From positions 20,955,201 through 21,019,200 of the forward strand of contig CM051028.1 in assembly GCA_027627225.1 (NCBI GenBank): DNA of 64,000 nt, written 5' to 3'. A program made the position numbers and the translations under genes. Positions 47,000 to 59,500 of this stretch are shown here, piece after piece. The first letter of the stretch is position 1. Each line of letters begins with the position of its first letter. The notes under the pieces are model-generated. The model searched no databases and was not told the DNA's origin. It was given only the letters and a program-made list of their open reading frames with translations. This DNA is from Congeria kusceri (lineage: Eukaryota; Mollusca; Bivalvia; Myida; Dreissenidae).

Positions 47000-47430
47000 G
47001 CGAAAATAAGTTGTTTTCGGTTTCTGTAGTGATTTTGCATTTTAATTACAGTAGATCGACCTTTCGTCTGTTACTGATTCCATTTCTTATTATTTTACAA
47101 AACATTATTTATTGTCGTGTGTATACCTGGGTAAATAGCGCTTAACTATAAGAAAAGTACAAGAAATTGTTTTTCGTTTACCACACACATCATTACGGAT
47201 GCATCATTACATTAAATTGTTAACATGAACAATTTTATTTATCACCAATTTTTTTTTATTGCACATGCATTCATTAATTATGCGTAAACATGCACATAAA
47301 TAGCAATATGTTGAAAAACAGAGTTGTTTTCGGTATCTGAAGTTGTTTTTGCGATAACAAATTGTTTTCGGTAAGTAGTCATACCTCTTCACTTCAAATT
47401 CTTTTGAGATTTGGTGTGTTTCGTGTGAAA
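47000..47430. other. Upstream region of PPP5C
   Basis: Presumed promoter and 5' UTR of PPP5C. TTGTTTTCGGTA-like text recurs three times (about 47010, 47325 and 47360). I see no TATA box at a fixed distance and cannot place the transcription start. Confidence 0.4.
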
Positions 47431-47569
47431 ATGGCGGACCAAGTCATGCCGGATGCAGAAAATATAAACGATTATGCCAGTTCCGTAGCAACCGAGGAGA
47501 AATCGGTTTCAGAAGAAGATGCCAAAATGGCAGAAGAGTTAAAAGAACAAGCAAATGAGTTTTTCAAAA
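47431..47569 (+). CDS. PPP5C: PPP5C exon 1 (start codon, first TPR helix)
   Basis: ATG in GTGAAAATGG. 46 codons plus one base: an acidic variable lead, then [14 protein letters not shown], the first TPR helix. Donor GTGGGT at 47570. The frame would otherwise stop 3 codons later. Joining to exon 2 gives FFKNQDYNQAI, matching the family length exactly. Confidence 0.92.
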
Positions 47570-50500
47570 GTGGGTAACGGAAAGAACTTCCAAAATGTTA
47601 CAAATTGTGTACGTCGTATGTTTTCGCGATGTGATTGTCATTGGTGTTATTCACGCAAATTAAATGTTCACAAAGACAAATCCCATCCCCTCCTTTATCC
47701 TATAAGATTGCTCTGATTGCTAAATTTAAATCGATCCAATGCGCCTTTAAAGAGCGGTTGTGATCTTTCACATTTTAGTTATAACTTCATGTTCAGTTCA
47801 CAATCACATTAACTTCATGCCAATTAAAGGGTCAGTTCAGGTAGGGCTGATGCAGGTAAGTACGAACAATCAGGTAACCTCGGACAAGTGTGTTAGTAGA
47901 TCGACTTTTTTACATGGTTTCATGTTACTTGTTATGATTTTACCTTATTTAAGAAGAGTATTTTTCTGGAGAATACTTGCTTAAAAATAGCATGTGACGT
48001 AGCTAAATAAACTTCAGCGAACAGTTTATATAGTATAGTCGGCATCTGTATTCTCGCGGTATCTCTATTTCTGCTGGAATTGTTTATTTTTTTATTGTCA
48101 TGCTTAATTGTCAAAATCAAACCTATTTTTGGTTTTCTTAAAGAAAATAATAAGTTACAAATGATTTTATTTGGAAACAATCAAGTTATATGACTTTAAA
48201 TCATAAATTTTAATAACTTTTGTATCATCTTGCAGCCATCAGTAGACATTAGACGGTCAATGTATACACTTTCCTCTGCTTAGGTTAATATGTAGGAAAA
48301 CTCAAAATTTTGTTTCGGAATATTTTTATAAGGTTACAATCCAACAATTTTTAGTTAATTTGTGTTTGTTTATAAACTAACAGCAAACTTATTTCAAAAC
48401 AAAAGCTTTACCGTGAGATTACCGATGAATGACGTAATTTTTCAAGATGGCCGCATGGTGCATTGAAAAAGACAATAATTTAAGAACGAATAATGTGTTT
48501 TCTAACAAAAGTTTAGTTGTTTATTTTGTGAAAAGGTTCAATTAATTGGATAACATTGAAAGAATATGTTTGGTTAGTTGCTTTTGCTCAAATTATTTGT
48601 TTAATTGTTAACTACCGCGAGAATACAGATGAACACGGTACTGACTTGACCTGTTCGCTGAAGCCAACCTTGTATCGAAAGTCAATCAGGGTCGTAACAT
48701 ATTTATGTCACGCTATAAATCCATTTCTGGAGGAAATCATTACATATACAAGCAAGTCAATATAAACTTTTGACTTGTGGCATATTTTGAGAATCGAAAT
48801 TGTCAAATGCATCAAATAATACCTGAAAATAACTCTGATCAGCACACAGTGTACAATACGCCGCCATTGTTGTTTTATCACGTGACTACGAGATTTTCAT
48901 TTGGATATTTTCAAATCGACCTTGACCTTTTCGCGTGCTCAAATTGTAAACATGGTTTTTGTATCTGTTTTATTACTCATGTCTGATCAGCAAACATATT
49001 GTATTAATATTGATGTAAGTGCTGTTTAATCTATTATTCTTTTGCTAGATATTACAATTATAGTTTGTTCACAAAACAATCACCAGTGAAGTAAAAATGC
49101 ATTAAATGTCAGTTTTGTTTCAGGTTGTGTTTGACAACAGTCACAGCACATGTTCTGTTACTAAAAATAGATAAAAAGTCACATGACCAAATGAGAATCC
49201 TGTGAGATTCTCATTTGACAAAAAATGTCTTCTATGTGACTGATTTCGTCCACATTTTAGTAACGAAACGGTAATTTAGAAGTGTTTTAGATCTTATTTT
49301 GTCATAAGTATGCTAACTAGATGTAAAAATTATCCATCTATCTAATAATGCTGCCTATTTGGTTCAGTAGTGCATGTAAAAGCTGTTTTGGACAGTTTTT
49401 TTGGTGACTGTTGATGAACTGTCAAATTCTTGAGAATTGCTGGTAGACTTTACTATGGGGGTTGCTCCATAACATTTATATCGCGCAAAGTCAAAAAATA
49501 TAAAAGCGACATTTTAAGTTATGGAAGCCAGAACTACATGTGATGTAATGTATTGGTTAATTGTAAATGGTACATCTTGGGAACAACCTATTGATGCTGT
49601 CCAAGTTTTCCTGAATGTTTAATATGAAACAGTGTCAGGGTTGCCGGCGTACTTGAAAAGTCAGGGAAATTTGAAATTTTTTCAAGGTCAGTGAATTGTC
49701 AGGGAATTTTGAAAAAAAGTCAGTGAAAAATCAAATTGCAAAAAAGTCAGTGAAAAGTCAGGGAAATACATGCCTGAAGGTTAAAAAATATTTTATACAA
49801 ATTAGCAGATTATGGCTATAGCAGTCTCAATGTGTTTTGAATTACTAAAATGTATGTATAAATACATAATATGCTGATTTTTTGTCAAAAATATATATCT
49901 TAACAGTTTTTGTAAATGTCCTAGTGTGACTTAGGTATGATTTGTTCATGGACTTCTACTCCTGAAGATTTGGACGGCTAAAAGGGGAGGAGGAGGCCGT
50001 TGAAAATGGGTGGTTTTGGTCAGTGAAAAACTGGATTTAGTCAGGGGAAAGTCAGTGAAAAGTCAGGGATTTTTTTTTGCCTCTGGTGCTGGCAACACTG
50101 AGTTTTTGTAGTCAGGGCCCTCAATCTACGATTTTCGCCGCTGAATATCGGCCCCATTCCACCACCTGAAAAGTATATATTTTTTTCCCTAAAAATGGAA
50201 AAATTCTCCCTTGGAGGTCTGCAAACCCCCCCCCCAAAAAATTAACAGAAAACCTAGGTAAGATGCCAATAATGGTCCGCATCATAAGTATAGCCGTTTT
50301 GGTCTAGATCTCTACATCGCTAATATTTCACTGATACATGTTATGTGCGATAAACAATGAACCGATCCGTTCAACATCAATGTGAAACAGTTTGACGTCA
50401 TCAGCTTATATCGCACGTGCCACCCATGACAACGTCTTTTCACTGCTGTCGCTTTAATTAGCAGCCGAATTACACGCTGTCCACGTGGAGGGTGTACACA

Positions 50501-53500
50501 GTACCTGTATGTCATAAATCAATACTGACCTATCTGAACGACAATAACGTTATCCATACGGAAAAAGTATTTTTTGTTTAAGAGGAAATGTTAACTGCAC
50601 ATCGATGGCGATAAAAAAAATTTGGTTGGTATGCGCCGCAAAACTTTTATTAAAAAATAAAGATCTCACAGTTCTCTGCGCTACAAAGTTTTTATATGGC
50701 CATCAATACACTCACGCTTTCCATGCGGATGATGGGACGTTGTACATGTCAGCATAATCTTCGCGCGCTTTTCTAGCCGAACAAATGCTTTTCATGAAGT
50801 ACATGTGTATTTTAACTGTAACTATAATTTGTGTTTATGATAGGCGTTTCGCATTTCGATTCAGAATATGTGTTGTGATAACTGATTTAAAATTAATTAC
50901 AAGGAACTATATAATATTTTTATATACAAATGGAATATGTTACATATGAATATAACACATTATGGATGTTAACAACAATGAGAAGGTGATTTATTTAAAT
51001 TTACTTTTTGATACAGCGAAAATAGGCTTGTGTTTACATGTATATGCACCTGAATGACCTGACAAGTTATATCGCGATTGCGATCCATGCACCCCACGAA
51101 TCGCAATATAATTGAGTTGTAATGTATTTCCATTTTCGGTCTTCTAAATGAATACATTAAATAATAATTTAAAACGCGGGACTGCAAATGACTTTTACCA
51201 AAAAAATATGTGTTGCATATTGAATTATACTAGTTCCATATCTTTGTTATAAAATTGTGCTGGTTTACAAAAATGTGCTAACTATTTATTAACGCCGGCG
51301 AAATCACGAAAAACTTCATGGAAATGACGCGTATATAGCTGCAATGTTACATGTATACCGCAGCCTAGTCCAAATTTTAAGCGTTATCGGTAGATTCTGA
51401 GCTATGGTTTTGTGTGCTAAAAAATAATCAAAGTTATATTCATAGGAGTTTCATTTGCTGTAAAGATTACATGACGTTTTTACCAAATGACAGTTAGATG
51501 CGAGTTTGTTGGGGTTGAGTTAGTTTTCAAATCAGTTAATTTGTAAAAACTTCTGTATTAAAATATTCCGCCAGTCAGTCAAATTTCCCCTTCCAGAGGG
51601 TGGTGGGCCCCTTCCCCCAAAACTGATTGCTGGCCCAGGTAGTTTCCCAATGTAATTTGCAATGGCAAAACCAGTACTGTCCGCAGGGCTCAGCTAGGGA
51701 CACATTTTAGGGAGAAGTCACTTCTCCCTCAGTTCAATTTAGGGAGAAGTGAGGTCACTTTAAGGAGAAGTGTTTTCCAAAAAGCGCTAAACCATAAATT
51801 TGCTTGTTATTACCATCATCACACCATGTCAATCATCATAGTACCAAACCCATCATCATCATTGTCACTATTCTGATTCTTCATAAATTAATAGTAATAT
51901 ATTTTCAAATTGTATTACATTATTATAGCAATACACACATAAAGAAAGGTTTAAAATTAAATATAATAAAATGCATTTGCAGCAATGTTTTTTTTTTTAA
52001 TTCAAAAAAATTAATTACATATATCTATTATATTTTGTTCGTTATTAAATTATTTTTTTTTACCAATAAAACACTGTGTTAAATTTACCACCTGTTAAAT
52101 CTAAGAGTGACAGCGTGGCGTCAATAATTAGATGGGGATTTCAAATGTGTAAGCCGCTATCAACACTGTAGGTTTGACTTCAAACAGTCTTTGATGTTTC
52201 TCCTGAGCGGGGGGCCATTGCTTAGCAGTTTGTAGCACTAAGCGTATAACACGATTAGCACATGATCAGTGAAAAAACATCAATCAATAGTACTGTACCT
52301 GAACAATGCAAGTACTGTTCGCATGAATGAATTAGCGTTCTAGAGGAAATGTCAAGGGTGTGAAAAAAGCAGACAGTTGTTTTGTAGCATTGGATAAATA
52401 GGAGATTTTGATTGGGTGATGAAATATACACGTCTTGGAATTAAAATGGAAACTTGTGTTGTGAGGAAAAACACAAGTTTCCATTGGCGTTGAGTTCTTG
52501 TACGTGTAGATGAATGTTGAACATATTTGGAGGCATCAATGTCTACTAGGTCATTTAGGATGCGGTACATCATGGTAAGCTGGGTCATGGTGCGCCTGGA
52601 CTCTGACGATTCCCAGTTGTGGTCGTCGAGCATGTCTGTAACGCTGCTGGTTTTCCTATATTGGTTGCAGGTGTACCAGGCAGCTCTGCGCTGTACCATC
52701 TCCAGCTTAGAGGTGTACTGTTTAGTATAGGGGTTCCAGACAGACGCACAGCATTCGAGGCCAATGCATCATGGTAGGCTCGGGTTTTTGTCTCCCTGCC
52801 TCGGACCCGTAGGTTACGTTGGAGGAATACGAGCATACTGTTGCCTTTTTTGACAATGCGGTTAATGTGTGTTCCAAGACAGGTTGGAAGTTATGTCAAC
52901 CCCAGGATATTTTGAGGATGAAGTCTCATGGAGGATTGAGCCCTTCAACCGGTAAGAGTACTCGATGCTCTTCTTTGACCTTGTGACCCTCACAATGTTA
53001 CACTTCCCTGGGTGAATGTCCATTCCCCATTTTTTTTCCCAAGCGGCAAGTTTGTTGAGTCGTCTTGGAGTATTACAGACCTGCTTGGTATTGATGGGTC
53101 TATATACGATGCAGTCATCAGCGAACAATCGGCACTTTGATGAGATGCATTGAGCAAGGTCATTTATGAAAAGAAGAACGAGCAGCGGCCCCAGGACCGA
53201 GCCTTGGGGCACACCACTGATGACAGGGTTCATCACCCTATGGGGATAACCTACATAGATAGGCGCAACATATTGACAAGGGAGTCCTTGTAAAAACTGT
53301 CCGTACTTACCTGGATCAGCCCTTACTTTGAGCAAAAACTGTCCATACTTATCTGGATCAGCCCTTACTTTGAACAAAAACTGTCCGTACTTACCTGGAT
53401 CAGCCCTTACTTTGAGCAAAAACTGTCCGTACTTACCTGGATCAGCCCTTACTTTGAGCAAAAACTGTCCGTACTTACCTGGATCAGCCCTTACTTTGAG

Positions 53501-56500
53501 CAAAAACTGTCCGTACTTACCTGGATCAGCCCTTACTTTGAGCAAAAACTGTCCGTACTTACCTGGATCAGCCCTTACTTTGAGCAAATACAGCAGACTG
53601 AGTAGTGTTTTTATGATAGGCTACATGTTGTATTTTTACCATATTTTAGAAAGGGCTAAAAATGTATGTGCATTGTAACTTGTAAGGGACATGAGGTTGC
53701 AGGTTTGAAATGTCTATGGTGTCCGCCCTGCGATCGGATGGATGTGAGTTTGATCCTTAGTTGGGGATCGTTCTGATAAGACACGTGAGTACCAGAGTTC
53801 TCACCAGGATTTCAGAACATGGAGAAATACGCACAATTTCTTGTTCCTGAGACTCCAAGTACTGGTTCAATTCAGGAAACAGACTTGAATATATCCCAAT
53901 AAGCCTCTGACTTTTGGCACATTTAAATTTAAACAAATGAGGCGTGTCGTGGGAAAACCGGGCTTAATGCATGTGCGTTAAGTGTCGTCCCGGATCAGCC
54001 TGTGCGGACCGTGACGGCACTTTCCGCCTACAGTGGATTTATGTTTAGAAGAGACTTCATTGAAACAGAAAATACCATAAAAGTAGAAAGTGCCTTCCTG
54101 GATAAGCCTGTGCGGACTGCACAGGCAGATCCGGGACGACACTTAACGCACATGCATTAAGACCGGTTTTCCCACGATATACCTCAAATAGGCTTAAACT
54201 AATTGTAAATGGTTTATCATTAGACCAACCTTTTCGTTTTGTATATAGATTAGTGTCTTAATTTCTCAGTTGAATTAACAATAGCTATAGCACTATTTTT
54301 TAGCAAATTCCCAGTTTTTGGTGGCCTCATTTCTGACGTAAGCTAATGAAGAGTTTTCATGATTTCTTCATCATCATTAGGGGAGATGATACATAGCTAT
54401 TTGCAAGTTTAAGCCACGGGGGATTCCTTGCAAAAACTGTAAGAAATTGCCTGGATTGACCCTATGGTGCAACTTGTAACATTTTTATAGTAATCTGTAT
54501 AAACAGGAAAACATATTTTACTGTTTATCTGGTCTCTGAAATTTTCTACAAGCCAACATTTTAAATTATAAGTTTTTTAACATTTACCTGGTATGATTTA
54601 ATTTCAGATCAGGATTATAACCAGGCCATAACATTTTACACACAGGCAATAGATCTGAATCCCAACATTGCAGCCTACTATGGGAACCGCAGCTTTGCCT
54701 ATCTCAGGACTGAGTGCTTCGGTTATGCACTTAATGATGCCACCACTGCCTTAAAGTATGATCCGAAATACATCAAGGTAACGCATTGGCCAGGCTCTGT
54801 CATGACAGCGTTTTTTCTCACTACTTTGGAAATAGTTCAACCAGTCAAATTGGGAAAATTTGCGTCTTTTTCAACAAAATTTGGATTCTATCACTTTCAT
54901 CAAAAACTGCCAAAATGGATGTAAAAATAATATGTTACAATAAATTAACTCTAAAACAACTTTTTTTTAAATTCTTTCACTTGTATTTATTGTTTGGAGG
55001 TGTTGGAAGTTATATTTTTACAGGTAAAACCTCAATCTTTCCTGGTTTTTTTAGTTTGTTCAGAGATTTAGGAATTGTTTAACTTCAAATTGGGAAAATT
55101 GATATTAAATCTGATTGGGAATGACACCATTTTCCGGTAACAAATTTACCTAGAGGAAAAACGCTGTATGAGAGAGAATACATAAAATTTTGTGGGAATG
55201 CAAAAACTTTTCAGATACGCTAGTCATAAAAGTGTCAAACATTTTTTATCACAAGAACAGGCTTAATGCTCCATTGACATATTGAAGTATTTAAATTTCT
55301 TTAGAAATTTTAAATAGCCACTTACAGTACATTTCAATCAAGTAATTATAATGTTTTGAGTATGTAATATTGGTTATCAGTGTAAATGGAAATGTTTGAA
55401 AGCTCCAGACTGCTAAACCTCTGTCAGAGAACATGATTTGTAACCTGTATACTACCTATTCAAATCATGACATACACTGTCACTGTTAAACAAATTATTC
55501 TAATGTAGTTATTTGGTAAAACAAGATGCTTGCAGCTTATAGTCTTAGTATTAGTTTTGTTATTTACTGTATTAAAATAAGTCAAACCAGCATAAAATAT
55601 GTATAAGGGGGGTAAAACATTTAGTCAGACACCCACACTTTTTGTCAGATATGTCTGAGGGGTTTCACAGTGTCTGCAGTTCTTTATGATTATTTATCAC
55701 AAATCACAAATGCACGCAAAGACTCAAATTATTGAAAAATATGTGTGTTCTTTTGCATACCTTTTATCGAAGGATATACACTTGCTGGGGTTATCAGAAT
55801 CAATAAACTGTTTCATTCTAGGCCTACTACAGAAGAGCGTCTGCTAACATGGCCCTCGGCAAGTTCAAACTGGCTCTCAAGGATTTTGAAACTGTAAGGC
55901 TTATTTCTGATGACAATTTCTGCTTGTTGCTGTATTTTGAAGTGCCGTCATTATTGAATGGTTGAATGTCTAGCTGGCACTTGTACTAATGTGTTATGTA
56001 TTTGCCAAATGTTTTAAAACATTTGAAGAATTTTCAAATATCTTTAATTATTTTCTTTCTCGGACCATTAAGCCGGGCCGGCTAGCTCAGTTGGTAGAGC
56101 GCTGGACTACAAATCCGAGGATTGTGGGTTCGATTCCCAGCCCGGCCACATAACTTGGGAATTGGTCATGAAATTATTTATACGGCCATTCTGCCCCTAC
56201 CTCTGATTCAAGTAGGGCAGTTGTCAGTTACTGGCATAAATATGTGCACTTAGTATTGGTAAACCAGCTTACCCAGGAAAAGTGTGAGTAGGTTAACTCA
56301 CCGCCGTTATATGACTGAAATACTGTTGAATACGGTGAAAAATTCAAACAAACAATTCTCGGACCATTGAAGAAAAAACAAACAATATTACACAGCTACA
56401 TACAGTTCTTAGAACCATTGGCTGGTAACAATAGTCATGATTAGTGGATCTCTCTGCCAGATATTCAGAGGCGTAGTTTTAAAAAAGCTAAAAAATTATT

Positions 56501-59500
56501 TCAAAACAGATTATTAGAAAGATATTCAAAAGTTCATATTTTTAAGGTGTGCATATCATGGCAGATTGATTGTTAGAACAAACTGGCCAATTCTTTATTG
56601 ATTGTTAGAACAAACTGGCCAATTCTATATTGATTCTGAGAACAAACTGGCCGATTCTATGTTGATTCTGGCCGATTCTATATTGATTCTTAGAACAAAC
56701 TGGACTATTCTATATTGAGTCTTCTTCTAGCCTGGCCCTGCTAGCTCAGTTGTTAGAGCGCTGGACTGTCAACCCGGGGATCGTGAGTTCAGGCCCAAGC
56801 CCGGAAACTTATTTGGGGATTGGTCTTGAAATTCTTTCTATAGCCATGCTCCCCCTACCTCTGATTCAAGTAGGGCAGTTGTCAGATACTGGCATACATT
56901 TGTGCACTTAGTACTGGTAAACCGCTTCGATCGGCTAAGCTTGCCCAGGAAAAGTTTGAGTAGGTTAACTGACCGCCCTGATATGACTGAAATACTGTTA
57001 AAAACGGCGAAAAATCCCAGCAAACAAACAAACAAACAAACTATATTGATTCTTACAACAAACTGGCCGATTCTATATTGATTCTTAGAACAAACTGGCC
57101 GATTCTATGTTGATTCTTAGAACAAACTGGCCGATTCTATATTGATTCTTAGAACAAACTGGCCCATTCTATATCGATTCTTAGAGCAAACTGGCTGATT
57201 CTGTTTTGAGACTAAGAACAAACTGGCTGATTTCATTATGAGTCTTAGAACAAACTGGCCGATTCTAAATTGATTCTTAGAACAAACTGGCCAATTCTAT
57301 ATTGATTCTTAGAACAACCTGGCATATTGATTCTTAGAACAACCTGGCTGATACTGTATTGAGTCTTATAACAAACTGGCCCAATCTATATTGATTCTTA
57401 GAACAAACTGGCCGATTCTATATTGAGTCTTAGAACCAACTGGCCAATTCTATATTGATTCTTAGAACAAACTGGCTGATTCTATATTGATTCTTCGAAC
57501 AAACTGGCTGATTGTGTATTGATTCTTAGAACAAACTGGCCGATTCTGTATTGAGTCTTAGAACAAACTGGCTGATTCTATATTGATTCTTAGAACAAAC
57601 TGGCTGATTCTGTATTGAGTCTTAGAACAAACAGGCTGATTCCATATTGATTCTTAGAACAAAGTGGCTGATTCCATATTGATTCTTGGAACAAACTGGC
57701 TGATTCCATATTGATTCTTAGAACAAAGTGGCCAATTCTGTATTGAGTCTTAGAACAAAGTGGCTGATTCCATATTGATTCTTAGAACAAACTGGCAGAT
57801 TCCATATTGATTCTTAGAACAAACTGGCTGATTCCATATTGATTCTTAGAACAAAGTGGCCAATTCTGTATTGAGTCTTAGAACAAAGTGGCTGATTCCA
57901 TATTGATTCTTAGAACAAACTGGCTGATTCCATATTGATTGTTAGAACAAACTGGCTGATTCCATATTGATCGTTAGAACAAACTGGCCGATTCTATATT
58001 GATTCTTAGAACAAAGTGGCTGATTCCATATTGATTGTTAGAACAAACTGGCCGATTCTGTATTGATTCTTAGAACCAACTGGCCAATTCTATATTGATT
58101 CTTAGAACAAGCTGGCCAATTCTATATTGATTCTTAGAACAAACTGGCCGATTCTGTATTGAGTCTTAGAACCAACTGGCCAATTCTATATTGATTCTTA
58201 GAACAAACTGGCCAATTCTATATTGATTCTTAGAACAAACTGGCCAATTCTATATTGATTCGTCGAACAAACTGGCCGATTCTGTATTGAGTCTTAGAAC
58301 CAACTGGCCAATTCTATATTGATTCTTAGAACAAACTGGTTGATTCCATATTGATTCTTAGAGCAAACTGGCTGATTCTGTATTGATTGTTATAACAAAC
58401 TGGCAGATTCTCCTTGTATATGTGTCCATTTTGCCCTCGGCAGGTGGTTAAAGTGATACCCAGTGACAAAGATGCCCAGAAAAAGTACTCCGAGTGCACC
58501 AAGATCGTAAAAATGTACGCCTTTGCCCGAGCTATAGCCGTGGATGACAACAAATCTATTGCTGACACCCTAGAAATAGCTAGCATGAGTAAGTGGTGAT
58601 TACGGTCTTCTAAGTTATTCACCTGAGCGAAACCTGAGTCACATAAAATGAATCTGTCAAGTTAAAATTATGACCTATAAAGTACAAGATTACAATTAGT
58701 AATTCAAAAAATGCATTGGCCACACAAAATCAGTATTGTCCAGAAATGTTGCTCATAATCTTTGGTCAAGCTGAAAGTAGATTCAGGATGTTGATATTCC
58801 ATTGTTCATGTCCAAATGGACAGGCCCTTAAAAAATGTTTGGTTGAAAACTCGTTACATTCTCTTTTCATATCATCGTTAGGGGCCAAATACAGTTTCTA
58901 TATTGTGTAAGAGTGAAAATAGCACTGTATTGTAACATATCATTGAGCAATGCAATAAACATGAAATTGGTTTTAATTAGTGTAAGAGATCCTTTTTTTC
59001 ATTCGTGGTCACAGAAAATAGATATATTCGCTTATGTCTGTGCCACTCGTGAAAATATTTTTCCTCAAACCAGTCCTGAAATTAAATACAATCTTACACT
59101 GATTTAAACAAATATTTTACATATTAATATTACAGCGATAGAAGATGATTACACGGGCCCATGCCTAGAGGACGGGAAAGTGACGCTGAAGTTCGTACAA
59201 GAACTCGTGGAGACCTTCAGAGACCAGAAAAAAATCCACAAAAAATTTGCTTATCAGGTATAGGAAATTAAAATAATAAGCGTTTGTTTCGATTTAGACA
59301 TTGACAATTTATTTTATGCTTTCGGGTGATTTATAGGGAAATATTAGTGAAATAAAATTGGTAACTCACTGTTTTGATAATGGAACTACATTTTCCCCAT
59401 ACAAAAAATCTGGTTTAGGAGAAATGTAAATAACATATTTTTAAGCATTAAATAAAAAGAAAATGTGTTGGTTTTGTGCGAATATGGAATTTTGATTCAC

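Noticed and set aside
50110..51730. Possible large transposon between CAGGGCCCTC and CGCAGGGCTC text in PPP5C intron 1
   Set aside because: No convincing inverted ends, target duplication or coding remnant could be found by eye.
56075..56149. tRNA-Cys-like gene
   Set aside because: Acceptor and T-stem mismatches, unusual anticodon-loop triplet (ACA), and a SINE body with target duplication attached; a second degraded copy lies 650 bp away.
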